A stretch of 37,282 nt of DNA from Reticulitermes lucifugus (Eukaryota; Arthropoda; Insecta; Blattodea; Rhinotermitidae): positions 1 to 37,282 of the forward strand of contig JAKCWW010000741.1 of NCBI GenBank assembly GCA_026260175.1, in the 5' to 3' direction. The position numbers and the translations under genes were made by a program. The first letter of the stretch is position 1. The number at the start of each line of letters is the position of its first letter. The notes beneath the pieces are model-generated. The model was not told the origin of the DNA. It searched no databases and saw nothing but the letters and a program-made list of their open reading frames with translations. Below are positions 10,388-21,806 of the stretch, one piece after another.

Positions 10388-10453
10388 NNNNNNNNNNNNN
10401 NNNNNNNNNNNNNNNNNNNNNNNNNNNNNNNNNNNNNNNNNNNNNNNNNNNNN
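10388..10453. other. Assembly gap (66 N)
   Basis: A run of 66 unknown bases. Family A copies elsewhere are about 260-280 bases, so the true missing sequence may be longer than 66. Reading frames crossing it have no meaning. Confidence 0.98.
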
Positions 10454-10529
10454 GGACGAAAGGATTTAAACAGTACAAAAATGGATCAAAGGGGAAAAAA
10501 CCCCGGACAGGCAAAACATAAAATCCCGG

Positions 10530-10635
10530 GTCAGTCCATGTCGGATTTGTGGTGGACAAAGTTGCACTGGGACAGGTTTTCCCCGATTACTTCGGTTTTC
10601 CCCTGTCAGTTTCATTCCACCGGTGCTCCAATACG
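10530..10635 (+). mobile_element. SINE family D, copy 1, distal half
   Basis: GATTTGTGGTGGACAAAG, GCACTGGGACAGGTTTTC, TTTTCCCCTGTCAG and CCACCGGTGCTCCAATAC match the distal part of the copy at 12421-12590 in order. Between the gap and here (10454-10529) lies a segment with GGGGAAAAAACCCC that neither family explains. Confidence 0.75.
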
Positions 10636-12420
10636 CGGAAAACGAAAACAAACTGATCATATTCATCACACTGTTGCACAATAAACCTCAAGGCTGCGGT
10701 ACGTTTGTAGCATCAGCTGCGGGGCCCTTAAAAAAAGTACGCCTATTTATCATGACGAATTTGTTGCCCGTCCAAGATTTGTCGTTACAGGAGGCGTGTC
10801 CGCTTAGAAGAAATAAGTAACTATTGAGTGACTATATACATGAATCAGAGGCCTTCTTCAGAGCTCAGTAGTTACCCACCTATTTAAGAATATCTCCTTC
10901 TCAATGGTTAGTTATCATCTTCACAGAAACAGGACATTGACCGCTACCGTGAATGAAATAAATTCAGTCTAAATTTTTTCGTCACTCTTCAAGATTGACT
11001 TCATAACTGTTTGAACTGTAAGCCTGTCATAACTTTATATTGTACATTAAACTTGGTTTTGAATGAGAGAATTTTATTGGCTGAGATTTATTTCGCTTTT
11101 CTTGATTCGGTACCTGAAATCTCTCTGTGAATTTTGAAGTCCATTCTAAATAACTACAGGCCCTCTGGCTTACATCAGACCCAATCCCAAACTCTGCTCA
11201 CTTTAATACATAGAATTGTAACAATTTACAGCAGGCTGGTGCAAAAATTTGAAGCTAAAAGTTCTAAAAGGAATGGAGTTTATTTGTTCTGCCGACTCGC
11301 GAAATGTGGATCAGAGAGTTTGGAAAAGAGTTACTGTGCTAAAAGTAGTGATATCCTTCCGAATGTGTACTGCAAGTGTGGAAGCACCATATTCATTCTA
11401 AATATCGACACTAGGCGGAGTTTTGTGGCCAGTTTCACATACTGAGTGACTTTTCTCTGCGGAAAGGAAACACTCGGGGACCTAGACATAGATGAATGTT
11501 TAATATTGAGATGGATATCAGAATACTAAATAGTGAATTGGTCTAATTTTGATCCGGATAAGGTGCAGTGGAATTTCATGCGAACGCAGTCATGGATGTT
11601 AGGATGTCATCCAAGTCAAAGAATTTTCTCGTCTTTGAGATAATCAGCTTCTCACAGGCAATATATGCGATGTAGTTACTAATACTGTCTGAGGAGTTTG
11701 AAGTTGACCTTGGCAGTTGTTTGCGCTGGGGAAACCCGACCTTCCCTTGCCGTTGACCAATAACCCAATTAGTCCACTTATAATTATATTAGGCTGAAAT
11801 GCAGTCGTGTTTTGTACATGTTAGAGAATAATGCTTTTTTCTGACGTGTTTTATGTGGTTAGAGCTCTTCATAAATTTGACTTTATGCTTGTTATAAACG
11901 AAACGCCTAACAAATTGGTGACCAGTGGAAAGAAGGTCGTGCAGTTATAGAGGCCCATGTTTTTGACGCGATCCATAAGTTTTCCTCCGACCGTTGTCTC
12001 GAGTGTTAAGGGTTTCTGCCCGCGCTGTGCAGGCCAAATGCTCTTGAGTAAGAGACAGTAGTTTCCTACATTCTGTCATATTCCACGCTCGCGCGCGTGC
12101 GCCTTACTAAACTAATATTAATTTGATTTTTTCCTTTACGGAGCAACTATCCCAGAGATTTACCACTCAAAATATGTGAGCATTTATTAAGGCATTAAAG
12201 CCCGGTAGATATTTCATGTACCACTGGGGTTGTCTATCAAAATTTCTATTATTTTCCCGCACAGTACACTTATTTATTTTATACAGCTCTCAGAACAAAC
12301 AGCGAATATTTCCCTGTACAACATTCATTTATTGTTTTTATAACCGAGACAGGGTGTGTTTAATGGGCGATAATAACTGAATGTTTAAACATAATTTAGA
12401 TAAATCTTAGTCTAAAAATT
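10636..12420. other. Intronic stretch with no recognised element
   Basis: The plus frame at 11134-11445 has no recognisable domain. A CGCGCGCGTGCG patch lies near 12089-12100. No repeat family was identified. Confidence 0.4.
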
Positions 12421-12590
12421 GGCTGTGCCATAGGTCAGGGAATTAGTCGCCGGCCTTTTACCTCGGAGCCCCGGGTTCGATCACAATCCATGTGAAATTT
12501 GTGGTGGACAAAGTGGCACTGGTACGGGATTTTCTCCGACTACTTTAGTTGTTCCTTGTCAGTGTAATTCTGCCAGTGCTCCATACTCTT
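12421..12590 (+). mobile_element. SINE family D, copy 2
   Basis: The head reads GGGAATTAGTCGCCGGCC and ends in box B GGGTTCGATC. The distal half follows without a break: AAATTTGTGGTGGACAAAG, GGCACTGG, TCTCCGACTACTTTAGTTG and CAGTGCTCCATAC. The uninterrupted order confirms that copy 1 was split by an insertion. Confidence 0.82.
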
Positions 12591-13805
12591 CTTCGTCTCA
12601 ATACTACTCTGACCAGAAGAAAAAGTGGACAAAACCTCCAACATAGCAGTGTTCTTTCGAATATCGGAGGAACATTGGGAAAAAATTACATTTATTTAGT
12701 CAATAAGTTGTTAAGTTTGGCTGGCTAGCTTGCGAGCAGAGTGTTAAATATGCAATGCATTCAAGTAGTCCGTTCTGAAAATATTAAGGCTTAGAAAGCA
12801 TTATTGTTAAATTTTATAACTTTATTATTTTTAATCAGTTGCGTTTGTTAAAGTCAGTAATGTGTACCTCGTTATTCATTCCTTTTAAGTTCCTTTATTA
12901 ATTTTTTATCTTACTCTTTCTGAGGGAACTTAACACGTAAATCTGGTTGTGATTATATAACTCACGTTTTAATATTATTAAGAATTTTGTAATCTAAATG
13001 TGTTTTAGCCCCATGCAGAGAAACCCAAGACCTTTTGCCCCCGCAGAATGCAAGACCGCCATCGTGGTACTATGATTAGGGAAGCTGTTAAGAGGGGCGG
13101 TAGCATACAAACTACCTTCTGTTAAAAGTGAGAGAGTGAATCTTGTGAACGGGGCGGGTGGCTGCCGCAGTAAATCTCATTTTATATCGCAACACTAAAA
13201 TCACGCAGTTTAATTGAAAAATTTTCAGGGAAAGAACAGGGCCACTATAAGAGAAAACCCATAACAAAAGTTTTATTCCTTGTTTCTCAATTTTCTTCCC
13301 CTGCAGTTAAAAGTTAGTTCCTTTGATATTGCCGGGTTCTTTCGTGCTGCCGTGTAAGTCTCTCCTCCTCCTTTGAGGTCCTGTTGTCTCCACTAGATCA
13401 TTTTACTGAAGAAATGACAGAAAAGGTTCCTTCATATTACCTGCCAACTCAGGGGTGCCACATCCTCCTAGGTATGTTTATTCGTTATTTCTCTCATTAC
13501 CTGCCCTAGTCCTATAGAACCGCTAGTATGTTTCGCATGACAGTGCTCTTGGTAATAGTCGTATTCATGATCCGGAGAAAACGTATTCATCTCTTTTTGT
13601 GACTAACATGCTCCGCCATGTCTCATCGGTGTGTGTATGATCGCTCTACCAGCACTGTATTTAGTGGTTTTGGGTGCTTGAGTTGAACATCTTGCAAAAC
13701 AATGCAGGCGAGAGGGAGGACAAGGTGTTTTGTAGAAACAGGCGATTATTACTTGCTGACCGCACAGCAAAATTGTCAGCAGAGTATTCGATTTTTACAC
13801 TACAT

Positions 13806-13806
<1 letters not shown>
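12591..13806. other. AT-rich intronic stretch with no recognised element
   Basis: I see no gene or repeat family. Reading frames are short. Confidence 0.4.

Positions 13807-13840
<34 letters not shown>
13807..13840 (+). repeat. (AAT)n microsatellite
   Basis: About eleven uninterrupted AAT units. Confidence 0.97.
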
Positions 13841-13842
<2 letters not shown>

Positions 13843-14027
13843 ACCTATTTTTTAACTCTGGGAAGCTTAAAAGTCGTCTAAATACCTAAAAATTCAATTC
13901 TACCTCGCAGAAAACACTGCGTCCCCGTTACAAAGACCAGTCTGTTAATGATATGTAGGGAAATAGTCGCCTTGTATTCTCAGAACACACGCTAAGCCAT
14001 GTGTTTGAAATGCACAATTTGCAATGT

Positions 14028-14335
14028 TAAAGCAGGTGATAGAGGCACTGCGCTACAAGCCGGAATGTCGCGGGTTCGATTCCTGATGAGGTCGTTGAGA
14101 TTATTGTTGACTTAATCCATCCGGCCGTACTACGGCCCTGGGGTCGACTCAGCCTCTAAAAGAAATGAGTACCAGGAATATCTTCTGGGGGTTAAAGGCG
14201 GCCGGTGCTAGGGCTGACAACCTTGCCACTTTCATGTGCCGATTGTCTGGAAATCCTGGGAGCCTCAAACTCCTGGAGCCGTAGGGGTATGTCCAGGCTG
14301 TATAGGAATGTCTTTACCTAGTTTTACCTGTAATG
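14028..14335 (+). mobile_element. SINE family B, copy 3
   Basis: GGCACTGCGCTACAAGCCGG is followed by a clean box B GGGTTCGATTCC. The central block with TGGGGTCGACTCAGCCTC and GAGTACCAGGAATATC, the GGGCTGACAACCTTGCCAC segment and GTCTTTACCTAG at the 3' end come next. Box A is damaged (GCAGGTGATAGAGG). No clear target-site duplication was seen. Confidence 0.88.
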
Positions 14336-15314
14336 TATACCTACTCTTGAAATATAAACATTTTTGTATTGTCCCAGCTATTGAAATCAGTATTGTGGTT
14401 AGGACACCGAGTGATACTTCGATATGCCTATATCAACTGTTAGGAGGAAAATACGACTTTCTTCTTCAGAGCTGAATTTTTATGGAATGGGTTTGTCTAA
14501 AAGGTTGGTACTCACCTGCCACACTATAACACGGTGTCATGACCCAGAGAACCACAGCGTGACCATTAAAATCAACTTTTCACGCCGCATTTGAAGACCA
14601 ATGCACGAGAAACGTAAGTGCATGTAGGCTATACGTCAGCACTTTCATATATGGCACTACAATAAAACTGCTTTTTAAGGTTGACATAAGGTTTAACTTG
14701 TTTTAGCGTTATCCAGGGAACAGAAGTTTCTTAATGATCGTTAATAAAATATAACTAATATAGCAAAAAAGTTTCTCCTTTTTTGCAGCCACATCACGAT
14801 AAAGGTGATCATTATATGGAAGAAATGGACAGAATATCGCATTTGGAATTATTGCGCAAAGTTTTCGTGACTGCCTGGGAGACTGATGTCTTTGACTTTA
14901 AATTTTATTATCTCATGAGGACACTTACGACATCCGTTCTAGTTGCGTAACAAGCTCTCTCTCCGTGCAGACGTATCTGCTATTATGCCTAATTTTTAAT
15001 AACAAAGGAACGCCATTACACAGTCTGCATGACTTTAATGCTTGTCGTTCTTCCATAAATTGTCTTAATGAAAGTGAACAGGACATACTGTGACTTGAAG
15101 AAAAGGCATTTAATATGTTGTTCTTGCTGCTATTCTTATTATATTATACTATATTATACTATGTCCTTGTGCTGTTAAGCCTGCACCTTAATAAATACCG
15201 ATTGAACTGAATTATTATTATCATTATTATTAATGTCATATATTTCTATATGTAAATCGAATTCTTATAGTTCGTAAGAGAAAGATATTCATGTGCCTAA
15301 AGAAAGATGATTCA
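14336..15314. other. Intronic stretch with no recognised element
   Basis: Short frames only. Around 15135-15160 there is a small ATTATACT repetition, and around 15213-15235 interrupted ATT units. Confidence 0.4.
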
Positions 15315-15862
15315 AGATTAGACAAAACCTGAGGCAAACATACGACAAGTTATTGGCTAATATTCTCACTGGTCACATGCCCAAATAATAGCATGATAGT
15401 CCAGAAGTTTCCAGTATAACGACTGCAACAAAACGTTGTTTGACGTGCAAAATGTGGGACGCGTTATCGTACTGCAGTATCACAACTCACGACACTTCAT
15501 TTATTTGGGCCAATGAAAAAAACACATGGGACGTCGCCGATTCCACAATATTAATGAAAAAGTGGAAGTTGTTATTCGTGTCTGATTGTTGAAGCAAGAG
15601 ACCGATTTCTACCGCGAGGGAAATTTTAACTCGTGTCAAGAAGAGGAAAACGCATCAATGTGCTTAGTAATTTGTTTGACAAATGATAGGCCTACTTAAA
15701 TAAAATAATTGAGCTATGTGTACTATTTTAATGGCTTATAATTTAAGTTTTATAACGTGGGACACCTTACTTACTAAACCGCCCGTGCAAGTGCATCTAC
15801 TGCCTCATAAATTTTGTTATCTGCTGTGTTGGTATTACTGATCATACGGAATTACAAAGAAA
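15315..15862 (+). mobile_element. Mariner-like transposase C-terminal remnant, inverted copy 1
   Basis: With one extra A in a seven-A run at 15516-15522, the text from 15498 reads HLFGPMKK then HMGRRRFHNINEKVE. A stop and LLKQETDFYREG follow, and in another frame LVSRRGKRINV. This matches the final part of mariner-family (Tc1/mariner, DD34D) transposases, from HLFGPLK to the C-terminal FYxxGIxxLVxRxxKCIN motif. About 60 bases past the frame, GTGGGACACCTTA (15759-15771) resembles a mariner terminal repeat. The sequence is repeated in inverted orientation at 27675-28217. The catalytic region is not recognisable, and the copy is dead. Confidence 0.75.
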
Positions 15863-16189
15863 TATAATGCACACAGACCATTCCGGATTTTATCAAATTT
15901 CTTTCAACATTTACAAAAATGACAAACAGTAACTTTCTTATTTGTTGTTTTCGTTATAAAGAAAGCGTGAGAAAGTGTCATCTGTGCATATCTGTTACCT
16001 AATATCTGACGAACAGGCGAGTTGTGGAGCCTCCTTATTGCCCTGTGGCTCAACTGCACTCATTAACCCATATTCCAATAAGAGCAAAGCGGTTTAATGA
16101 TCAGATTTCTAGGCTGCTTTTCTGGTGCATATTGTTACTACTACTACTAAAGTATTTAAAAGGGATACCATTAATCTTCGCTTGAACGA
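15863..16189. other. Intronic stretch with no recognised element
   Basis: Homology to the 27.6 kb region fades out here. A short (TAC/CTA)n run lies near 16138-16149. Confidence 0.4.
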
Positions 16190-16214
16190 GGTTAATCGTA
16201 TTGAAAAGGCGAAG

Positions 16215-16315
16215 GCAATGTGTGCCTGTGTACACATTGAAGGCGCATGAAGAAGTGGAGTTATAGCCCCATTTATTCCTAAACTTGGCACTAGATGGTG
16301 AAGGGTCTGCTTCAC
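16215..16315 (+). repeat. Dispersed repeat fragment (pair with about 22127-22190)
   Basis: AAGGCGCATGAAGAAGTGGA, CCATTTATTCCTAAACTTG and GCACTAGATGG here parallel AAGGCATGTGGAGCGTGGCG, CCATTCATTCTTAACC and GACACTACATGG at about 22130-22183. Similarity ends just after the GATGG/CATGG string. The minus-strand frames over it are translations of the repeat and not host genes. Confidence 0.55.
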
Positions 16316-16594
16316 TTGATGGCCTCTTTACCATCGGGCAAGAGCTCTCATTGTGTACTGAAGAGGAGGCTGCGCCCCAGAGCCTATCTATACGTTTTAC
16401 AGTATAGAAATATTCTTGTATTTGCAGCAAATCGCCCCCAGATCCCTCTATCATTCAGCCTGTAGCCGACTAATTATATTGTTTGCTTCTAAGTTCAGAA
16501 CGTCATGTAATGGTATAATGCCGCCTTCGCTAAACACATGTATTAGAATTGTGCCGCAAAGACAGATCAGAACCAGTACCTGGAAGAGTACCAG

Positions 16595-16920
16595 AATACT
16601 AAAATAGAAGCTGCAAATTGAAGTTCTGTGTTACAGTAGCCGGATACTACACGTAGTATAGAATTTAAAGACAGTGGCCTTATCTGAAGTACTAGACTGG
16701 AAGTAGCACATGAATTACAAACACTGGCCAGGCCTGAGGCAGTATCGGGAATTAGTACAGAAAATATAAACAGTGGCAAGGTTTCACAAAGTAACCGGGT
16801 CATAGCGCACAAATTATAAACGGTTGCCGGGTCTCAAATAATATCCAGGTACTAGAACAGAAATTGTAAATAGAGGTCGGGTACTAACACAGAAATTATA
16901 AACGATGGTCCTGTCTGCTG
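16595..16920 (+). repeat. Decayed minisatellite, unit about 50 bp
   Basis: Successive units follow the pattern TACTAGCACAGAAATTATAA, ACAGTGGCCGGG, TCTGAGGCAGTATCCGGG. Well-defined units are 16700-16750, 16751-16799 (49 bp), 16800-16849 (50 bp), a shortened one at 16850-16881 and a last partial at 16882-16920. Two more diverged units precede them. The AAATTATAAAC and GGCCGGG segments are best kept. Confidence 0.72.
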
Positions 16921-17639
16921 TTAGAACATATACATACAAGCCGGTGATGGTTTTCATATGTATCACAGCAAACTGGGGCCAATCAAGTGGAGATGTACGG
17001 GTGAAGTTGCCAAGACTAACATGTCGACCGGAAGTGAAGCTAATTTTAAGAGGACTGTATAGTCAGAGATCATGGTTGGTATCCACCTGGAAGGTCAGAA
17101 CGAATTGTTCGCTTCTACGTACACTTTACTGAGACACTGGCTATCTGTGGGAATATTAGTCGCTGGATACTGGATTTAGTTTAATTGCGCAAATTATATG
17201 AATCTAATTCCTTGGCCTTGAGGTGTCAAACGAACGTATATTCCAGCCCCTTATAGTAGATGAATACATATAATTCCACCACCAGCTGCAACAATAATTT
17301 TAGTCTGTATAAATCGTATTTATTACTAGTATGTAAGAAATATTTTAATCATATTTTAACCATGAGTTTTTAATAACAGTAAAATTTGTACCTGTTATAC
17401 ATAAATGACATCAACAACGCAGCCTACTGCAGACTGTGGAACCTTGTAAATAGTGGCTTATCACTGGCAGTTGGTTTTAAACCTGGCATATTTTGCTCCC
17501 TGAAGGTGGTATGCTTGTACCGAAACATGTCGCAGCTACGTGTTTAAAACTCATATGTAAATAATAATATGCATTTAGTTGATACTATAAATTGAATACA
17601 TTGATAATTGTAAGACCAAAACCGTAGTTCCCTGGAATG
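16921..17639. other. Intronic stretch with no recognised element
   Basis: Besides the CCGAAACATGTC motif near 17519 there is no recognisable element. Confidence 0.4.
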
Positions 17640-17752
17640 CAAAAACTGCCCCTGTGCCATTTTGTCCATCACAAATCACACCCAAAATAACCTGGGTTTA
17701 AACCCTGCATGCGAGGTAAGAGGCCGGTGACTAGCCCCCTAATATGTGACAG
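17640..17752 (-). mobile_element. SINE family D, copy 3 (3'-truncated)
   Basis: On the minus strand the head has TAGTCACCGGCCTCTTACCTC, then GGGTTTAAACCC at box B. GTGATTTGTGATGGACAAA and GGCACAGGGGC follow from the distal half. The element stops near 17640. Confidence 0.75.
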
Positions 17753-17814
17753 GGTCCCTGTAGACGTTAAAATGAATTGATCTTAATCAGATTTCTGAAA
17801 TCATCAGTGGCGTT

Positions 17815-17960
17815 AACAAGGTAATGGTAGCGGTGAGTCTTTGGAGTATTATTGGGAAGGTCACCGGTTTAAACCCAAGCCAGCACACCTGAGACTTCCT
17901 TTGTTTTCTTCATTCCCTGTATCAAAATTCAGGAAAATCACCACGATTCGGTCACCATCC
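17815..17960 (+). repeat. Possible tRNA-related SINE fragment
   Basis: GTAGCGGTGAGTCTTTGGAG precedes a box B-like GGTCACCGGTTTAAACCC at about 17860-17877, at suitable spacing for a tRNA-derived head. It has no second copy in the window, so this is tentative. Confidence 0.35.
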
Positions 17961-18369
17961 CCCTTTTTAAAAAACCTTCCATTTCATCATTCATTCGCAA
18001 TTCGTTCTGCATTTGACACTATAAACTGAAATACCGTCCGTATTATACAATAGACCTTGATGAAGCTCTGGGTTCTACACTCCGCTGATTGGAGAGAAAG
18101 TGGAAATCCATGGGGAACACGAAGTGAAGACCTGTAATCTATCTACTTTTCACGATAAATAATTGATTACAGAAGAAAGTGAACTGAACATTTGGAGAGG
18201 GTGATGGTTGATTGAGCTTCCAGATTATCAGGAATTTAAAATCAAGGAGAAGAAATGGTGTTGATAGAAGGAACATTAGACATTTTGATCAAATAAAGAA
18301 AGCAATGAAACCACAAGAGGCTCACCTGCGTCCTAGTAAGTGAATATGTGGCGTAAACAGATTTCAAAT

Positions 18370-18636
18370 GGGCCGGAATAGCGTAGTCGATATAGCGACT
18401 CGCTACGGGCTGGAGGGTCCGGGAATCGAATCCCGGTGTAGGCGAGATTTTCCGCACCAGTCCAGACCGGTCCTGGGGCCCACCCAGCCTCTTGTACAAT
18501 GGGTACCGTGTCTCTTTCCCGGGGGTACAGCGGCCGGATCGTGGCGTTGACCACCCACCTCATCTAGCGCCTCTACTCCCCCTCTGGGCCTTCATGGCCT
18601 TTTCTAGGGTGAACTTTACCTTTACATTTAAATAGA
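18370..18636 (+). mobile_element. SINE family C, copy 3 (well kept)
   Basis: The head begins GGCCGGAATAGCGTAGTCGA and has box B GGGAATCGAATCCCGG. The central block runs from TCCTGGGGCCCACCCAGCCT to GGGGGTACAGCGGCCGG. GCGTTGACCACCCACC, TCTAGCGCC and GGGCCTTCATGGCC follow, and the tail is AACTTTACCTTTACATTTAA. This is a good reference copy for the family. Frames on both strands here are repeat translations. Confidence 0.92.
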
Positions 18637-20127
18637 TTTCAATTGGAATGTTTTTGTGTTCATGGGTTATTTACCTTCTCTTTTGAAAGCGCAGATATTA
18701 CTCGACATCAAGAAAAAAAATAGGAAATGATTAAACCGCCCTAGAAATGCTGGATAATATGCATGTTTGAACATGAGGGAGGGTATAAACACCTATATTG
18801 CTCGTATTTGAAAATTATAAGTTATACAAGATAGGAAGATTAATGTAACATTGTGGCTCCTTCGCTTAAGCCTTCTTGCCATGGAAAGGCAACAGTCCGT
18901 TCCGTTTGTATTACTGACAAACATGTAGTTATCAACAATATAAAGTCTTTTAGTGTTGCCATGGAGAACGCAAGAATGTTTGCCCTTGTCCAGCTACAAA
19001 ATATTTCGTACTGCTGTCAATAGTATAAATGGTCTTAGGTCTTCATGTAGAGTGCCCGATATTTTTGTCCAATTTTAACCAAATTCGGAGTTTCTCTATA
19101 GATTTTCGTAAAAGTGTGGAATATCAAATTTCACGAAAATCCGTCCAGTCGGAGCTGCACTAATACATGCGGGCGGACAGGCTTGAAGAAGCGAATAGGT
19201 ACTTTTCGCTATTTATGCGATCGCACCTAAAAAGGAAGTTGCATATTGGCATGCAAGACGTCTCCTTTGAAATCCAAACACGCAAGAGTCTGATGACAAT
19301 GGTGACTATGACGCCGACAATGATGCATGCCGATAGAAAATGGGTGTCTAAACTTACAGAATTTTGATGGTGAAATGCCTTGTAATGCGTCCTCTTAGAA
19401 GAAAGGAAATGAGATGGGAAGTATGTTGTGAGGAAAGGAGGTCGATGGTACTGGCTCAGGATTATGTGGAACTTCAGTTTTGGATATTAGCGGTTCCTAA
19501 TCCCACAGCATACTTATGAAGACTTCAACTGATTAATAACCAACAATGATAAAATAATACACAACAGAAGAATGCATATTCAGATGTCTTATTGCATTTA
19601 CCGAGTCCCGACGTGTCAGATAGAAAGCTAAATCAGCACAGTGATTGTCTGGTCATCGTCATTCGGTTTCTGTAGGGGCGTCCAGAGCACCCCTAGGGCA
19701 CAGGAATCTTCCCATTCAGAGGGTAATGAGGCTTTTTCCTCGCGGTAAATCGACCAGAATACGAGTATGTAACATACTACCCACCTCTGTCTAGTTCCCA
19801 GCTGAGATATGTGTGGAGGCTAATGACAACTCCCCCATACTTTCTTGTTGCTGGTGCTTAGGCCTAAGTAGAGGAACGCGTTGAGTTACACAGTTGCAAT
19901 ACGTTATAAACAAGTTGATGTAGGCCTCCTTTGTACGACGTAGATTTCTGCCTGTTCTGACTTCATGGACATTCGTAACCATGTTTATCTCTCTGCCCCG
20001 TTGGTGCGTAAATTCAAGCTTTGGGAGATCATCAGTTTCTATTCCGTCGAGATGACTGTCTTATAGCCCTGTATTTTATTGTTAACTGAATACTTATTTT
20101 TTTCCTTTTCTTTCGGTGTTTGGAGTT
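18637..20127. other. Intronic stretch, mostly unassigned
   Basis: Around 19110-19170 the text CAAATTTCACGAAAATCCGT, CCAGTCGGAGCTGC and GGGCGGACAGG resembles a motif common at the ends of invertebrate transposable elements, but no family can be named. Nothing else was recognised. Confidence 0.4.
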
Positions 20128-20400
20128 TGTGTAGTCGGTATAGCGACTCGTTACGGGCTGGACGGTCCGGGGATCGAATGCCGGCGGGGGCGAGGTTTTC
20201 AGCATCCGTCCAGACCGTCCCTGGGTCCCACACAGCCTCCTGTAAAATAGGTAACGTGTCTCATTTCCGGGGGTAAATCGGCCGTGGCCTGGCGTTGACC
20301 ACCCATCCCTATCTAGCGCCAAGGTTACAGAAAGAATAGAGCTACGCCTCTAGTTCCCCTCTGGGCCTTCATGGCCTCTTATGGGGTGAATTATTTTTTT
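20128..20400 (+). mobile_element. SINE family C, copy 4
   Basis: GTGTAGTCGGTATAGCGACT, GTTACGGGCTGGACGG and box B GGGATCGAATGCC form the head. The central block, GGCGTTGACCACCCATC, CTATCTAGCGCCAAGG, GAAAGAATAGAGC and GGGCCTTCATGGCC follow in order. It is the fullest 3' part in the window. A family D copy starts within a few bases of its end. Confidence 0.92.
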
Positions 20401-20404
20401 GTTC

Positions 20405-20625
20405 AGGCCGTGCCGCTGCTTAGTCGGTTAGGCGTAGAATTCTCACCGCGGAGACCCAGGTTCAATTCCAGAGCAGCATGTGGGATTTATGGCGGACAAA
20501 CCGGAAGTGGGGTAGTTTCACTGCGTTTACGTTGGTTTTCCCTTTGCAGCATTCCACCAAAGATCCTGCTCATAGTTCATTCATCTACCACCAACCCTGT
20601 AGCGACGTGCACGCACCCAAGCACG
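20405..20625 (+). mobile_element. SINE family D, copy 4 (diverged)
   Basis: GCCGTGCCGCTGCTTAGTCG and GGTTAGGCGTAGAATTC precede box B AGGTTCAATTCC. GTGGGATTTATGGCGGACAA, TTTTCCCTTTGCAGC and ATTCCACCAAAGATCC correspond to the distal half. The plus-strand frames at 20371-20718 are translations of this repeat. Confidence 0.72.
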
Positions 20626-21694
20626 CCATTGTTTTTATTGTTCGTAATACTGTTTTCACTGCCATGTGAAAATGTCATAGTCACAGATATTAATATACAT
20701 TTTATAAATAGTGAATAGGGTTTTTGGGTGGGTCTTACAAACCCATGTTGTTTACGCGTGCCTTCCTTTGACAGATACTACATATGTGGCTCTAATTTGA
20801 AATAGAAATATTATTAGGTGTGAATCATTGTAGGTGTGGTCAGAGCAAAATTTGTTTTGAAAAAATGTGAATCGTATGTAAAGAAGTTATAACACAGTGG
20901 TCACGAATGTGAGACGGAGACGTGACAAGGTTATGTTTATAGGGAGGTGGCAATTGTGCGTCCCACCGTGTGATGACTAACTTATTAGATAAATGGTCCG
21001 AACGTTATGGCTCAGGCTGGTTGAATTGATGTTTGATACTTTGGTGAGGCTTTATATTTCAACACTCTGGCTGCTGCATAATATGGGGTGGGGCTATTAT
21101 TTAGCATATGAATGGATCTTGAAGTAAAGGATTTTAAACTTTTATATTAAAGGACAAAAAGAAAAAGAATGTTCATAATGGACAGAAAGGAAGTCAGGAT
21201 TACGGGCTCCTTGGATGTGACAACGTATAGTTCGGTAGATGAGTACCAGTGTTTCGAAGAAATCTGCTGTCTCCATCTGCAGGAACGTCGGCACTTAACA
21301 AACACGAGGCCCCTTCCCTCAAAATCGTAATTGTATTATTAGCTGTCGTAAAGACGTTTAGAAGATGATTATCACGTTTTCTTCAGTGTGGGCCAAGATG
21401 TTTTTATTAACTGGCAAGACAAATTCAAAATATTAATTATTGCGTTATTTTACTTATGTCGCAAAGCTCTTTAAATTACAGAAGTAATATAATTTGGAAT
21501 TAAACCCTGAGTTGACTTGGGTTGATGTATCACGAAAAGTTTCGGATGGACGATTTTCCTTTTTTTAATCTGTAATATATATCAACCGTTAAAACTACTG
21601 AGGGTTGGAGTACGCGAATACAATATGCTGATGAACTGTGCTGGGACATTCTTTATATGAAATACATAATTTTATTTTTTATGATTTTGTTTCT
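20626..21694. other. Intronic stretch with no recognised element
   Basis: No supported gene or repeat; short frames only. Confidence 0.4.
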
Positions 21695-21767
21695 GTGGTG
21701 CAAGAGCCCAAATCGGGCCTAGGCTGCCTCATTGTTGAGGTTTACAAATCACACACAATTAGACACA

Positions 21768-21806
<39 letters not shown>

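Noticed and set aside
10257..10684. Frames crossing the N run
   Set aside because: Unknown bases are read as X and the flanks are SINE sequence, so there is no gene.
16101..16454. 117-codon minus-strand frame
   Set aside because: It covers a dispersed repeat with a second copy near 22.13 kb, and has no recognisable domain.
18370..18440. Functional tRNA gene suggested by boxes A and B
   Set aside because: The head has no proper acceptor stem or anticodon arm and continues into a SINE body found in several copies. The same applies to the A, B and D heads.
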